Of a stretch of DNA of 64,000 nt, positions 37,530 through 46,975 are shown one piece after another. The position numbers and the translations under genes are program-made. Source of the stretch: Flavobacteriaceae bacterium (lineage in GTDB: Bacteria > Bacteroidota > Bacteroidia > Flavobacteriales > Flavobacteriaceae); contig JALSVQ010000164.1 of NCBI GenBank assembly GCA_027073495.1, positions 1 through 64,000 of the forward strand. The letters run 5' to 3'. The notes under the pieces were generated by a model, which saw nothing but the letters and a program-made list of their open reading frames with translations, was not told the DNA's origin and did not search any database. The stretch's first letter is position 1. Each line of letters begins with the position of its first letter.

Positions 37530-38333
37530 TTATCGGTCACCATTTTTAGATTTATATTGAAAAAGCACTACTTTAACATTCTTATCAGAAAGAATTTTAT
37601 TTTTGAAATATACATTTTTTAATTCTGAGATTAGTACTTTAGGATTTATAATTCTAAATTTATAGAACTGAAATGACCATGTTAGCATTTTTAATTTATG
37701 GAGATGTTCTTTTATTAATGAATAATCAACTGAATCTGCAGAAATAAAGTTTGGTTTTGTGTCAATTATCATTTGGTTTATTACTTCAAATTTTGTTGCT
37801 ACAAGGTTAACCTTTAATTTGTTGATGTGCGCAGGTAAATAGTAAGATGTCATATAACCGTTTTCTCTAAAAATAGCTAAATGTTTAGGATTTGTAGATT
37901 CTATTATTAATTGTTTATGCTTTATTTTTAGTTTTTTGCAAATAGTATCAATACGATTATATGCATATTGTTTATTCTCGCTACTTAAGTTCTTGAAATC
38001 TAACCAAAACATATTCTTATTATTAATCTTAATGGCCTTAAAATAATCTAATAAATTCAGGTTTATGGATTTGGCAGGAGGATGATTAACATCAAACAAT
38101 TTATTTTTTGATTGAAACACTACATCTACTTCATACTTATCAAAAATAGTATTGACTTCGATTAATTTTTCTTTAGAATCAACTCTGTGAATCCATATCT
38201 TGTCAATATATTTTGCTTCTATATATTTATGTAATCCATTGATGAAAATTAGAGTTATTATATATAAAAATATAACTGTTTTTATGGTTATGATAAAGAA
38301 TTTCATGATTTTTTTTCTAATTACTTTTTTCAT
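37530..38333 (-). CDS. GDPD/menorin-like phosphodiesterase family protein
   Basis: I use the Met at 38333 (MKKVIRKKIMKFF); a longer frame to 38366 would overlap the previous gene more. The protein (about 267 residues) has one N-terminal membrane anchor (FFIITIKTVIFLYIITLIF) and a TIM-barrel-type domain: WIHRVDSKEKL near the start, DVVFQSKNKLFDVNHPP, and MFWLDFKNLSSENKQ, resembling the glycerophosphodiester phosphodiesterase superfamily and the metazoan menorin (FAM151) group (His-Arg, Asp-Val, and His-Pro-Pro motifs). The catalytic GDPD residues (second His and Glu-Asp pair) are not all obvious, so activity is uncertain. It overlaps the EptA-like gene by 17 bases and is likely co-transcribed with it. 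Confidence 0.55.
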   Translation of the reverse strand: MKKVIRKKIMKFFIITIKTVIFLYIITLIFINGLHKYIEAKYIDKIWIHRVDSKEKLIEVNTIFDKYEVDVVFQSKNKLFDVNHPPAKSINLNLLDYFKAIKINNKNMFWLDFKNLSSENKQYAYNRIDTICKKLKIKHKQLIIESTNPKHLAIFRENGYMTSYYLPAHINKLKVNLVATKFEVINQMIIDTKPNFISADSVDYSLIKEHLHKLKMLTWSFQFYKFRIINPKVLISELKNVYFKNKILSDKNVKVVLFQYKSKNGDR

Positions 38334-39852
38334 AGTCCTGATTGATAATACTTTTGTTTTTATCAAATTTTGTGAATTTAATTTGTGATAAATCTGCTAT
38401 AGTATGTATTAAATACTTTGAATTGTAAGGCAATTCTTTATTTTTTATTGATTTATGATTATTTATATATTTTTTAGATTGCCAAATTATAAATGGTATA
38501 TTATACATCGGTGCTGTTCCTTTTGATTCTGTATGACATGCTTCATCTATTGTTTCATACACATCTTCACCGTGATCAGAAAAATATAAAACATATGAAT
38601 TGGAGTCATAATTATTTACTTTTTCTATTATTGTATTAATAATAAAATCATTGTATAGTACTGCATTGTCATATTGATTTATTGTGGAATATGCAGTTTC
38701 ATGTTTGTATTTAGTTCTTGGAATATTTTTAAAAATATTAAATTTAGTAGGATATCGTTTCGAATATTGCAAGTGAGTACCCATTAAATGTATTAATATA
38801 AATTTTCGTTTTTCTTTTTCTGCTAAAACTCGATCTAATGGTTTTAAAATCACTTCATATAGTTTAGTATCTGAAATAGCTGTAAAATAACTTTTGTCAC
38901 TTGTTTTTGACATTAATGTAATACTAGTTTCATAAATACCAATTGGTTTTTGATTTGAAATAAAATATGTTTTATAGTTAGCACTATTCATTAATTGTAT
39001 TAAAGTAGAGTTGTATTTGTTAGATATATTTGAATTATCTAGTACTAACACATCTTCAAGTGCTGGTATTGTATGAGTGTGTGGCGTTTTGACGTTTTTA
39101 AAAACTGTTAATCCAGATTTTTTTGACAATAAAGGATTGGTATCTCTGTAATATTTATACAAGCTCATATGATTTCTTGTAGTAGATTCTCCTATGATTA
39201 CAACACAAATTTCTTCTTTTTCTTCTTTGTATTCAATATTTTTAAAGTTCCCGTTTTTTAAAATTTCAATATCATTGAAGGCCTCTCTTTGTTGTAAATA
39301 CGTTATCGATGAACTGTAAATAGTATATGGAAGAAAATCGCTTCTAAGTTTGTACGTAATCGAAAATAGTAATAAAAATAAAACAATTATAAGTGGTATG
39401 CTTTTTTTTATAATCTGTATTGTATTTGTTTTTAAGGAATAATAGATTCCAACAGTGAAAGAGATAATATGAAGCAATGCAAATACTAAAACTGAATCTC
39501 TAAAATAGGATGAAAAAAACTCTGAAAATTCGCTAATATTTGTCTCAAGTACGATATAGATTGTACTTTCAGATATAGCGTCTTTGAAAATTATAAAATG
39601 TGAAATCTCAATAAACGAAGATAAAGATATCAAAAATGAAGTAAAGAAAAGATAAATAATAAAAAACTTCTTATCTCTGATTAATTGTAATGTATATGTT
39701 ACAATAATTATTACTATAAAATATATTAGTATTGCCCTTTTTGAAAAATTATATAGTAATTGAGCACTTAATAGTGTAAATAAAGGGAGAATTAACCCTG
39801 TTAAATGAATTAAATATTTTTTTATAAATAAAATAAATTTAAGAGTACCCAT
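38317..39852 (-). CDS. Phosphoethanolamine transferase, EptA/sulfatase family
   Basis: The 511-residue inner-membrane protein has about five N-terminal helices and a periplasmic sulfatase-fold domain. The catalytic region GESTTRNHMSLYKYYRDTNP places the Thr nucleophile and zinc site; further metal ligands appear in HLMGTH and YFSDHGEDVYE. Members transfer phosphoethanolamine from phosphatidylethanolamine to lipid A or Kdo. This lowers negative charge and can raise resistance to cationic peptides. In Bacteroidetes the acceptor may differ. It precedes the GDPD-like gene; together with kdnA and kdnB in the window it fits a theme of lipopolysaccharide modification. Confidence 0.85.
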   Translation of the reverse strand: MGTLKFILFIKKYLIHLTGLILPLFTLLSAQLLYNFSKRAILIYFIVIIIVTYTLQLIRDKKFFIIYLFFTSFLISLSSFIEISHFIIFKDAISESTIYIVLETNISEFSEFFSSYFRDSVLVFALLHIISFTVGIYYSLKTNTIQIIKKSIPLIIVLFLLLFSITYKLRSDFLPYTIYSSSITYLQQREAFNDIEILKNGNFKNIEYKEEKEEICVVIIGESTTRNHMSLYKYYRDTNPLLSKKSGLTVFKNVKTPHTHTIPALEDVLVLDNSNISNKYNSTLIQLMNSANYKTYFISNQKPIGIYETSITLMSKTSDKSYFTAISDTKLYEVILKPLDRVLAEKEKRKFILIHLMGTHLQYSKRYPTKFNIFKNIPRTKYKHETAYSTINQYDNAVLYNDFIINTIIEKVNNYDSNSYVLYFSDHGEDVYETIDEACHTESKGTAPMYNIPFIIWQSKKYINNHKSIKNKELPYNSKYLIHTIADLSQIKFTKFDKNKSIINQDYEKSN

Positions 39853-39914
39853 ATATTATAACTTAAAATTGCTATTAATAACATATAGTTATCAATAGCA
39901 ATCTTTCATTTTGT

Positions 39915-41105
39915 TTACCTTTCCATACTAGGAATAGCAACTACTTCTTCGGTATCAGCATTGTAGTCCACGCCATCAAAACGGAAACCAAACAGATTAT
40001 AAAATTCATTAGTATAACCTTCTAAATCAGCAAGTTGCGACAATGTTTCTGTTGTTACTTCTTTCCATAGTTTTGCCACTTCTTCTTGTACATCTTCTCG
40101 CATTTCCCAATCATCTACACGGATACGTCCTTCGGCATCAGTAGGAGGAGTGTCTAAATACAAATGCTCACTAAATAATCGTTGTATTTGCTCAATACAT
40201 CCTTCGTGAAGTCCTTTGGCTTTCATCACCTTATAGAGTAGTGAAATATACAAAGGTATAACAGGTATTGCAGAACTTGATTGTGTAACAAGCGCTTTAT
40301 TTACAGAGACATAAGCCTTTCCATTTAAAGTATTAATTTTATCTGTAATTTTAAATGCTGTAGCTTCCAAATGATCTTTTGCTTTACCAATAGTTCCATT
40401 ACGATATACAGGCTTAGTCACTTCAGGTCCAATATATGAATAGGCTACAGTCTTGAAATCTTTAGCCAAAACGCCAGCTTCTTTTAACTGATCAATCCAA
40501 AGTTCCCAATCTTCACCACCCATTACTTTAATTGTATTCTGAATATCTTCTTCATTTCCTGTAGCAATGCTCACATCTTTAACGATACCTGTATGAAAAT
40601 CTACTGTTTTATTAGTATAGATACCTCCAAGTGGTTTTAAGGTAGATTTATAACGTTTTCCTGTGTCTGGATCTGTACGTACTGGAGATGCCAAACTATA
40701 AACTAATAAATCTATTTTTCCTAAATCTTGCTTTACCAATTCAATGGTTTGTTTCTTTATCTCGTGAGAGAACGCGTCACCATTGATGCTTTTGGCATAT
40801 AGTCCTTCTTTGTGAGCTTCTTTTTCAAATGCAGCAGAATTATACCATCCCGAAGAAGCTGTTTTTCCTTCTGCTGGTGGTTTTTCAAAGAAAACACCTA
40901 TGGTAGCTGCTCCTCCTCCAAAAGCACTAGTAATACGCGATGCCAAGCCAAAACCTGTTGATGCACCAATGACTAGTACGTTTTTACCGCTTTTTAATGT
41001 TCCCTTAGATTTTATATATCCTATTTGTTGTGCTACATGCTTTGCACAGCCCTCAGGATGTGATGTTATACAGATGAAGCCTCTTGTTTTTGGTTCGATT
41101 ATCAT
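39915..41105 (-). CDS. fabV: Enoyl-ACP reductase FabV (trans-2-enoyl-CoA reductase)
   Basis: FabV (396 residues, family ~400) reduces the trans-2-enoyl-ACP double bond in fatty-acid synthesis using NADH. Features: N-terminal FICITSHPEGCAKHVAQQI, the dinucleotide-binding VLVIGASTGFGLASRI, and the catalytic pair Tyr-x8-Lys in PVYRNGTIGKAK. It is the triclosan-insensitive type. The start MIIEPKTRGF is normal for the family. It is followed by the EptA-like gene and preceded by the DUF349 gene 15 bases away, both on the minus strand. Confidence 0.95.
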   Translation of the reverse strand: MIIEPKTRGFICITSHPEGCAKHVAQQIGYIKSKGTLKSGKNVLVIGASTGFGLASRITSAFGGGAATIGVFFEKPPAEGKTASSGWYNSAAFEKEAHKEGLYAKSINGDAFSHEIKKQTIELVKQDLGKIDLLVYSLASPVRTDPDTGKRYKSTLKPLGGIYTNKTVDFHTGIVKDVSIATGNEEDIQNTIKVMGGEDWELWIDQLKEAGVLAKDFKTVAYSYIGPEVTKPVYRNGTIGKAKDHLEATAFKITDKINTLNGKAYVSVNKALVTQSSSAIPVIPLYISLLYKVMKAKGLHEGCIEQIQRLFSEHLYLDTPPTDAEGRIRVDDWEMREDVQEEVAKLWKEVTTETLSQLADLEGYTNEFYNLFGFRFDGVDYNADTEEVVAIPSMER

Positions 41106-41120
41106 AATTGTAATTAAGTA

Positions 41121-43031
41121 TTAAAATTTAATGCCTCTTAGATAGTTTAATTTGTCTTTCCATATAGCTAGTATTTCTTTGTGTTTTGCTATATTTTTGT
41201 CAACTTCTTTAAGAATCGGATTGTCACTTTTTGCGTTTGAGAAAAATGATTTGTTATTTTCTAATTGATTGATTTCTTTGGTTATATCATCAACTTTTTT
41301 ACGTACATATTGTATTTCGCTATTTATTCCTCGTGTGTCTTCTTGCGCTATTAATGATTCTATTTTACTTTTAAATTTCAATAAAGCAGATTCGCTTTTA
41401 TTCATATTTAACTGGTCAAATAGTTTATCAATAAATTTATTGAATTTGGCATCAACATGCATTTTGTTACGAGGCACAAGACCAAAAGTTTTCCATTTGT
41501 CAATATAGCTCATTATAAGGGCTATATCTTCTTTGTGTTCGCCTTTTAATGTTGTATTTTCTTTCATTTCTGAGAGATATGCTTTTTTAGCAAGATACAC
41601 TTCATTTTTAGCTTGATCTTCTTCACTGTTTTTGCTGTGAAGCTTATCAAAATAAGCATTACAAGCTGCTTTAAATTCGTTCCAAATTTTATCAGAATAT
41701 TTTTTTGGTACGTGACCAATATTTTTCCAATCTTGTTGTATTTTTTTGAATAGGGCAGTAGCAACTTCAAAATCTTCACTATCTTTATTAGCTTCAGCTA
41801 TTTCAATAAGTGCTCGTTTCTTTTTAAGATTTTCAGTTAATTCATTCTTTAAACCTTTATAAAATGAGTTTTTCATTTTGTTAAAGTCACGAGTTGCTGC
41901 TTTAAACTCATTCCAAATAGTTTTGGACTCTTCTTTGGCAACATGACCAACAGCAAAGAATTTCTCACGAAGCTCATTAACTTGTTTTATATTTTTTTGC
42001 CAATCGACTTTAGTTTCATTTTTCAATGAAGCTACAAGTGCATTTATTTCGGCTATTATTTCACGTTTGGCAGTTGCATTTTCGGCATACTTACCTTTCA
42101 TTTCTTCTAGCCAAGCACGTTTTTTCTCGTGTATCACTTTGGTAGCATTGCTAAAACGTTGCCAAACTTCTTCGCGTATTTCACGGGATACAGGTCCTGT
42201 TTCTTTTTTCCAAACATGATGTATTTGCTGTAATTTAGAAAAGGCACTTTGTATATTTTCTTCTTGTGCTAATGCTTCTACTTGCGCAATCAATTTTTCT
42301 TTTAATTCAAGATTTTCTTTAAAGAAATGCTCTCTTGACACGTGATCGTGATGTAATAAATCAAAAAAGCGTTCGGTATGAAAATAATAGGTTTTGAATA
42401 GCTCTTGAAAATATTGTTTTGGTACTGCACCAGCAGTTTTCCAAGCATTATTTATTTTTTCAAAAGACTTGTAGTTATGTGCCTCTGGATTATCAATAAG
42501 CTGTTTAAGTTCTTCTATAAGAGCCAAACGTTTTTCATGATTTTCTTTTTGAGATTTTTCAAGTTCTTTGTAGTATTTAGCACGGTTTCCCTTGTAAATT
42601 TTCATTGTAGCATAAAACTCATCATTACTCTCATCTCTAGAATTGAAATCTTCTGCAAGACCGCCATCAGCAAGAAATGCATCTTTTTTAGCTTTGATTA
42701 AAGCGGTATTTTTCAAATCAAATTCTTTTTGGATAGCATCAACATGAGATTTGATAATGTGGACAGGTTTGTTATAAACAAGATCTTTTAAAGCATCAAT
42801 TAATGCAGGAACAGTCAATTTACTGTAATCTACATCTTCCAAAGTAACGAAAGCTGGTTTCTCGTCAGCTTTTGTTTCTGTTTGCGCTACTACTGTTTCA
42901 TCAGTATTATCACTAGTTTCAGAAACAGTTTCAAGGGTTTCTTTTTCAGTGTTTTGAGCGTTTTTAGTTGCTTCATTTAAGTCCTGTTGTCCAGCTGCAT
43001 TTTGCAGCTTGTCATTTTCGTTTTCTAACAT
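41121..43031 (-). CDS. DUF349 repeat protein
   Basis: The 636-residue, very polar protein is almost entirely helical. It starts with an acidic, Glu/Thr/Asn-rich disordered segment (about 1-75) and continues with several DUF349 repeats, each with a Trp-containing core (for example FEKINNAWKTAGAVPKQYFQ, QIHHVWKKETGPVSREIREE and FKKIQQDWKNIGHVPKKYSD, IWNEFKAACNAYFDKL). No signal peptide or membrane segment is seen, so it should be cytoplasmic. DUF349 proteins are widespread in Flavobacteriaceae and actinobacteria; function unknown, though the repeated helical pairs suggest a scaffold. It is the first gene in the fabV run, 15 bases upstream of it. Confidence 0.9.
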   Translation of the reverse strand: MLENENDKLQNAAGQQDLNEATKNAQNTEKETLETVSETSDNTDETVVAQTETKADEKPAFVTLEDVDYSKLTVPALIDALKDLVYNKPVHIIKSHVDAIQKEFDLKNTALIKAKKDAFLADGGLAEDFNSRDESNDEFYATMKIYKGNRAKYYKELEKSQKENHEKRLALIEELKQLIDNPEAHNYKSFEKINNAWKTAGAVPKQYFQELFKTYYFHTERFFDLLHHDHVSREHFFKENLELKEKLIAQVEALAQEENIQSAFSKLQQIHHVWKKETGPVSREIREEVWQRFSNATKVIHEKKRAWLEEMKGKYAENATAKREIIAEINALVASLKNETKVDWQKNIKQVNELREKFFAVGHVAKEESKTIWNEFKAATRDFNKMKNSFYKGLKNELTENLKKKRALIEIAEANKDSEDFEVATALFKKIQQDWKNIGHVPKKYSDKIWNEFKAACNAYFDKLHSKNSEEDQAKNEVYLAKKAYLSEMKENTTLKGEHKEDIALIMSYIDKWKTFGLVPRNKMHVDAKFNKFIDKLFDQLNMNKSESALLKFKSKIESLIAQEDTRGINSEIQYVRKKVDDITKEINQLENNKSFFSNAKSDNPILKEVDKNIAKHKEILAIWKDKLNYLRGIKF

Positions 43032-43212
43032 ATTATGCTAAATTTTATTTATTTAATTCAAAACATAAAGATAGTATAAGCTAGGAGAAATACAAAATAT
43101 AAGCTAAAATATTAATAATAACCTTTATGAAATGGAGTATGATGCAGATTTACAGTTAATTGTATTATTTAAAGCATTTCTAAAAAATAGTAATAATTGA
43201 AAATTTTAAAAG

Positions 43213-43962
43213 CTATTTATTCCAAATTTCCCAAGCCTTTTCAGCTTGAAATTCAAGCATTTTGAGTCCGTTTTGAATGCTAGCACCCTGTTTTTCTCCT
43301 TGAACCAAGAACAACGTTTTACTAGGATTATAAACCAAATCAAATAAATAATGCTGTTTAGTAAGGTATTGATATGGTATAGCTGGAGCAAAATCAACAT
43401 TAGGAAATGTTCCCAAAGGCGTTGTGTTGACAATAAGTTGATAGGAAAGGAGCAAAGCCTCATCAATTTTTGAATAATGCAGTTGTTCCTTTGTTGGATT
43501 TCGTGATACAACCAAAAAAGGTATTTCTAATTTTTCGAATACAAATTTTACAGCTTTTGCAGCACCTCCACTACCTAATATTAATGCTTTTTGATGTATT
43601 TTTTTTAATTTAAGTTTTAATGCAAGTTCGAAACCATAAATATCAGTATTATAGCCAATTAATTTTTTATTTTTTGTAATTTTAATAGTGTTAACAGCAC
43701 CTATTTTTTGAACCGTTGGTGATACTTCATCAAGATATTCTAAAATGGTTTCTTTATACGGAATGGTAACGTTTAACCCCTTAATATTTGGATTGTTTTT
43801 AAGTATTAAAGGGAAATCTTCTATCGCAGTAATAGGATAATTATCATATTGAGAAGCTTCAATACCTTCCTTAATAAATTTAGTTGCAAAATACTGTTTG
43901 GAGAACGAATAATCAATTTGCTTTCCAACTAAGCCATATTTACTAATGCTTGTTTTTTTCAT
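43213..43962 (-). CDS. aroE: Shikimate dehydrogenase
   Basis: I use the Met at 43962 (MKKTSISKYGLVGKQIDYSFS) instead of a longer frame to 43986, since this is the family start and gives 249 residues. AroE reduces 3-dehydroshikimate to shikimate with NADPH. Motifs: YGLVGKQIDYSFSK (shikimate-binding Ser pair), GLNVTIPYKETI with catalytic Lys, GAVNTIKI, and the NADP-binding ALILGSGGAAKAV. The start lies inside the last 20 bases of the upstream DUF368 gene, so the two are translationally coupled. Shikimate supplies chorismate for the menaquinone genes menD and menB elsewhere in the window. Confidence 0.95.
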   Translation of the reverse strand: MKKTSISKYGLVGKQIDYSFSKQYFATKFIKEGIEASQYDNYPITAIEDFPLILKNNPNIKGLNVTIPYKETILEYLDEVSPTVQKIGAVNTIKITKNKKLIGYNTDIYGFELALKLKLKKIHQKALILGSGGAAKAVKFVFEKLEIPFLVVSRNPTKEQLHYSKIDEALLLSYQLIVNTTPLGTFPNVDFAPAIPYQYLTKQHYLFDLVYNPSKTLFLVQGEKQGASIQNGLKMLEFQAEKAWEIWNK

Positions 43963-44953
43963 AATACGATAAAAATAATAAAACACTGATCCCTAATACG
44001 ATAAATAGTATTGCAATACTGTTTTCTCCATTAGAAAAATCAGGGAAATAGCGCGTATAATTGATTACTATAGGATTGCCTTTTGCGTCTAATAGATGTG
44101 CGCCAACAGTTTTGTATATTGGTTTTTTCCATGGCCAAACCATGAGCAGTGATCCTGTGATAAAACCAATGATTCCTGCTATTGTTATTTGATGCCAACG
44201 CTTTAATATATAGGCAAATACATGAGAAAGACTAATCATACCAGCTACGGAACCAAGTGCAAACACAGCAAGCACTTGTAGCAAATGCACACGCCCAGCA
44301 TCTGCAAAAGCTAGTGCAAACTCACCTTGAAAAATATATTTTAAAGTGTCGAACAAAGCATTAACAGAATCTACAAGTAACAATACATAATTGCCTAATA
44401 ATATGAGGATAAAAGATCCTGAGACTCCAGGCAATGTCATTCCTAAAACACCAATTATTCCACAAAGAAACACAAAAATAAGGTTGTCATTTTCTTGAGC
44501 TGGAGGCAAAAAACTCAGTGCTAAACCAACGGTTACTCCTAATAGTAAAGCACTGATAGTGAACTTGTTCCAGTCTTTAAAACTTTGGTTGATATAGTAA
44601 ATAGAACCGAGAATCATTCCAAAAAAAGTAGCCCAAACATAGAGCTCATGAGCGTGCAACAAATAATCTAAAATCTTACTAACACTAAAATAGCTGATGA
44701 GCATTCCTGTGACTATCAAAAGTAAGAAACCGCCATTAACATAACGATAAAGTGACTTAAAACGTAGATTAATAAATAGTTTTAATGCTGTTTTGTTAAA
44801 TTTTTGAAGCGAATAAATAAAATCTTCATAAAAACCCGCAACAAAAGCTACAGTACCGCCAGAAACTCCAGGTACTTTATTGGCTCCACCCATTAATAAA
44901 CCCTTGAGAATAAGCAAAAGTTTACTCGATAAAGTTGCGTATTTTTCGTTCAT
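43943..44953 (-). CDS. DUF368 membrane protein, putative undecaprenyl-phosphate translocase (second paralogue)
   Basis: The 336-residue protein has the DUF368 signature twice: GGANKVPGVSGGTVAFVAG near residues 17-35 and GMTLPGVSGSFILILLGNY in the second half, with about eight membrane helices. DUF368 proteins (named PopT, to my recollection) recycle undecaprenyl phosphate across the membrane for peptidoglycan and O-antigen synthesis. A near paralogue is encoded directly upstream, overlapping this start by one base. It precedes aroE with a 20-base overlap. Compared with the partner it has a longer N-terminus. Confidence 0.88.
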   Translation of the reverse strand: MNEKYATLSSKLLLILKGLLMGGANKVPGVSGGTVAFVAGFYEDFIYSLQKFNKTALKLFINLRFKSLYRYVNGGFLLLIVTGMLISYFSVSKILDYLLHAHELYVWATFFGMILGSIYYINQSFKDWNKFTISALLLGVTVGLALSFLPPAQENDNLIFVFLCGIIGVLGMTLPGVSGSFILILLGNYVLLLVDSVNALFDTLKYIFQGEFALAFADAGRVHLLQVLAVFALGSVAGMISLSHVFAYILKRWHQITIAGIIGFITGSLLMVWPWKKPIYKTVGAHLLDAKGNPIVINYTRYFPDFSNGENSIAILFIVLGISVLLFLSYYEKNKH

Positions 44954-45861
44954 TATTGTTTTTTTACAGCTATTTTTTCAAGCGCAAAGATAAGTAAAAA
45001 GCCTGCTAATGCTAGTAAAACACTTAAAAACATTTTTGAATCACCATCATATTGAGTGGGTAATATGTTTTTTTGTTTTAGTACAAATTCTTTATGCTCA
45101 ATCAGTACCGTTTCAAGCGTTTGTTTCCAAGGCCAAACTTTGTTGAGTGAGCCAATGAGAAAACCGGTGAGTACAGCAAGTGTTAGGTCACTATAGTTTT
45201 TGAAAGTCCATTGTAAAAATTTTGAAAATGTAAGCAAACCAACTAAAGCACCACTACCAACCAAAGCAATACTTTTAATATCGAATTGGTGTACAGCATT
45301 AAGTATTCCTGCATAAGAACCCATTAACACTAGGATAAAGGCACCAGAAATACCCGGTAATATCATTGCACAGATAGCAATAGCACCAGAAAGGAAGAGA
45401 TAAAAGCTACTTAATTCTGTTTGCATTTGTTGTACAGTTGTTAGGTAATAAGCAAAAACAGCACCTATAAAAATAGCTAAGAATCGTGACCAAGAAATTA
45501 TTTTTATTTGCTTGAATATCAATAGTATACTCGAGATTATTAAGCCGAAGAAAAATGCCCAAACCAATACGGGTTTATATGCCAATAACCAAGTGATGAC
45601 TTTGGCTAAAGATAGGACACTAACCAATATTCCTGAAAATAATGTCAGTAAAAAAGAACCGTTTATTGTTTTCCAAACTCCTTTAAAGCCTTGTGTTTTA
45701 AAAACAGGGATTAGTGTAAGATTAATACTCGCAATTGCGTTTAACAAATCTTCATAAATACCTGAAATAAAAGCGATTGTTCCTCCAGAAACTCCAGGCA
45801 CCACATCTGCAGCTCCCATAGCCATTCCTTTGAAAAATAGTATAATGTATTTTTTATCCAT
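44953..45861 (-). CDS. DUF368 membrane protein, putative undecaprenyl-phosphate translocase (first paralogue)
   Basis: The 302-residue protein shows the same twin PGxSG motifs as its neighbour (MGAADVVPGVSGGTIAFISG and ILPGISGAFILVLMGSYAG). It is about 30 residues shorter. Both are in the same operon and share topology, so this looks like an old tandem duplication followed by divergence. Two copies may have different carriers or conditions of use. Its ATG overlaps no upstream stop; the TerC-like gene ends 5 bases before it. Confidence 0.88.
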   Translation of the reverse strand: MDKKYIILFFKGMAMGAADVVPGVSGGTIAFISGIYEDLLNAIASINLTLIPVFKTQGFKGVWKTINGSFLLTLFSGILVSVLSLAKVITWLLAYKPVLVWAFFFGLIISSILLIFKQIKIISWSRFLAIFIGAVFAYYLTTVQQMQTELSSFYLFLSGAIAICAMILPGISGAFILVLMGSYAGILNAVHQFDIKSIALVGSGALVGLLTFSKFLQWTFKNYSDLTLAVLTGFLIGSLNKVWPWKQTLETVLIEHKEFVLKQKNILPTQYDGDSKMFLSVLLALAGFLLIFALEKIAVKKQ

Positions 45862-45865
45862 TTAA

Positions 45866-46513
45866 TTAATTATTAAAAAGTGTAAAACCGCCATATCCTA
45901 AACTATAAGTGATAAGTAATAGAGCAAAAAATGCTACTATAACATAACCCACTATTCGAAGTAATTTACTTTTTAATAATAAATTGCTAAGCTCATCTGC
46001 AAAAAACACCATTAGCACACCATAAATAGTCATTGCGATGACAATTAGCTCAAAGGCATTGGTCAAATTTCCTACTAAAACTATAGCAATAAGAATGGTA
46101 TCCAAAGAAAAAGCAAAATTAAATAATGCTATTTGAGTTCCTGTTTGGATAACTGTTTCTTTTTGAGAAAATTGATATGAAAAATTGGTTTTATTACGAA
46201 CTAAATTGAATACTAAAATAAGACTATTACTAAAGATAAAAAGTCCGCCTAAAAAGAGTAAGACAAAGCGAGGAGTGATAGCAAAATCAGCTATGGTAAA
46301 CCATTCATTATTAAAAAATGTAAACTGTGTAACAGCCCAAAGAAGTAGAACTGCAAGTAAAAAGGAAATTGTAATTCCTATAAAAAGTGCTTGTTTCCTT
46401 TTAGAATTGCTCAATTTTGATGTTGCATTACTTAAAAAAGAAACATTATCAAAACTAGTTATTAAAAGTAAGGCTAGGAGTGCTATGATGGCAAAAATAG
46501 ATATTGAATTCAT
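45866..46513 (-). CDS. TerC-family membrane protein
   Basis: The 215-residue, seven-helix protein contains the TerC-type motifs with acidic residues in membrane helices: LITSFDNVSFLSN near residue 20 and FAFSLDTILIAI near 137, and a final GYVIVAFFALLLITYSLG helix. TerC/Alx proteins are linked to metal (manganese) export and tellurite resistance; bacteroidetal members are sometimes called DUF475 or TerC-like. It is followed closely by the two DUF368 genes and preceded by a lipoprotein gene. The substrate is not readable from sequence. Confidence 0.7.
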   Translation of the reverse strand: MNSISIFAIIALLALLLITSFDNVSFLSNATSKLSNSKRKQALFIGITISFLLAVLLLWAVTQFTFFNNEWFTIADFAITPRFVLLFLGGLFIFSNSLILVFNLVRNKTNFSYQFSQKETVIQTGTQIALFNFAFSLDTILIAIVLVGNLTNAFELIVIAMTIYGVLMVFFADELSNLLLKSKLLRIVGYVIVAFFALLLITYSLGYGGFTLFNN

Positions 46514-46520
46514 AATTGTA

Positions 46521-46937
46521 TTATTTAATGCGGTATGCAGTTTGGTATGTTATACCTTTATTATCTTCAAAACGTCCTTCAAAATCATAAGTACTATCGG
46601 TTGTTGATAGTATTTTTATAAAAAATGCTTTGCGTTCCAAACGATTTTTAGGATTTTTTTTCTTTAAGACAAATTCACAGTCATTAACCCAACGAATATG
46701 AAATGTATCTTGGTGTTTTTCTGTTTTTTTTATGAGTTTTCCATTAAAATCACGTTTGTAATACTGTTCAAATGCTTCAATTTGATATTTTTTAGTACGT
46801 GTTATAATGGTTTCACTGATTAATGAGTCCACTTTTTTAACTTTAAAAGTGCCTGTTTTGTAGCTAGCACAATCTCGATCAATTTCTTGACAAGCTCCAA
46901 GACTTAATAAAAACAGTAAGATTAATAAATTACGCAT
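46521..46937 (-). CDS. Small lipoprotein
   Basis: The 138-residue protein has a lipobox SLGAC (Cys16) and a mature part beginning QEIDRDCASYKTGTFKVKKVD, with two additional cysteines (Cys23 and one in VNDCEFVLKKKN) that could pair. The remaining residues form an antiparallel beta pattern (FHIRWVNDCEFVLKKKN, YDFEGRFEDNKG). I recall similar flavobacterial proteins that databases annotate misleadingly as topoisomerase-related; nothing here supports that. It lies 7 bases ahead of the TerC-like gene. Confidence 0.7.
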   Translation of the reverse strand: MRNLLILLFLLSLGACQEIDRDCASYKTGTFKVKKVDSLISETIITRTKKYQIEAFEQYYKRDFNGKLIKKTEKHQDTFHIRWVNDCEFVLKKKNPKNRLERKAFFIKILSTTDSTYDFEGRFEDNKGITYQTAYRIK

Positions 46938-46975
46938 ATTTTAGTTTTAATGTGCAATTTAGTAAAAAAATGCTA

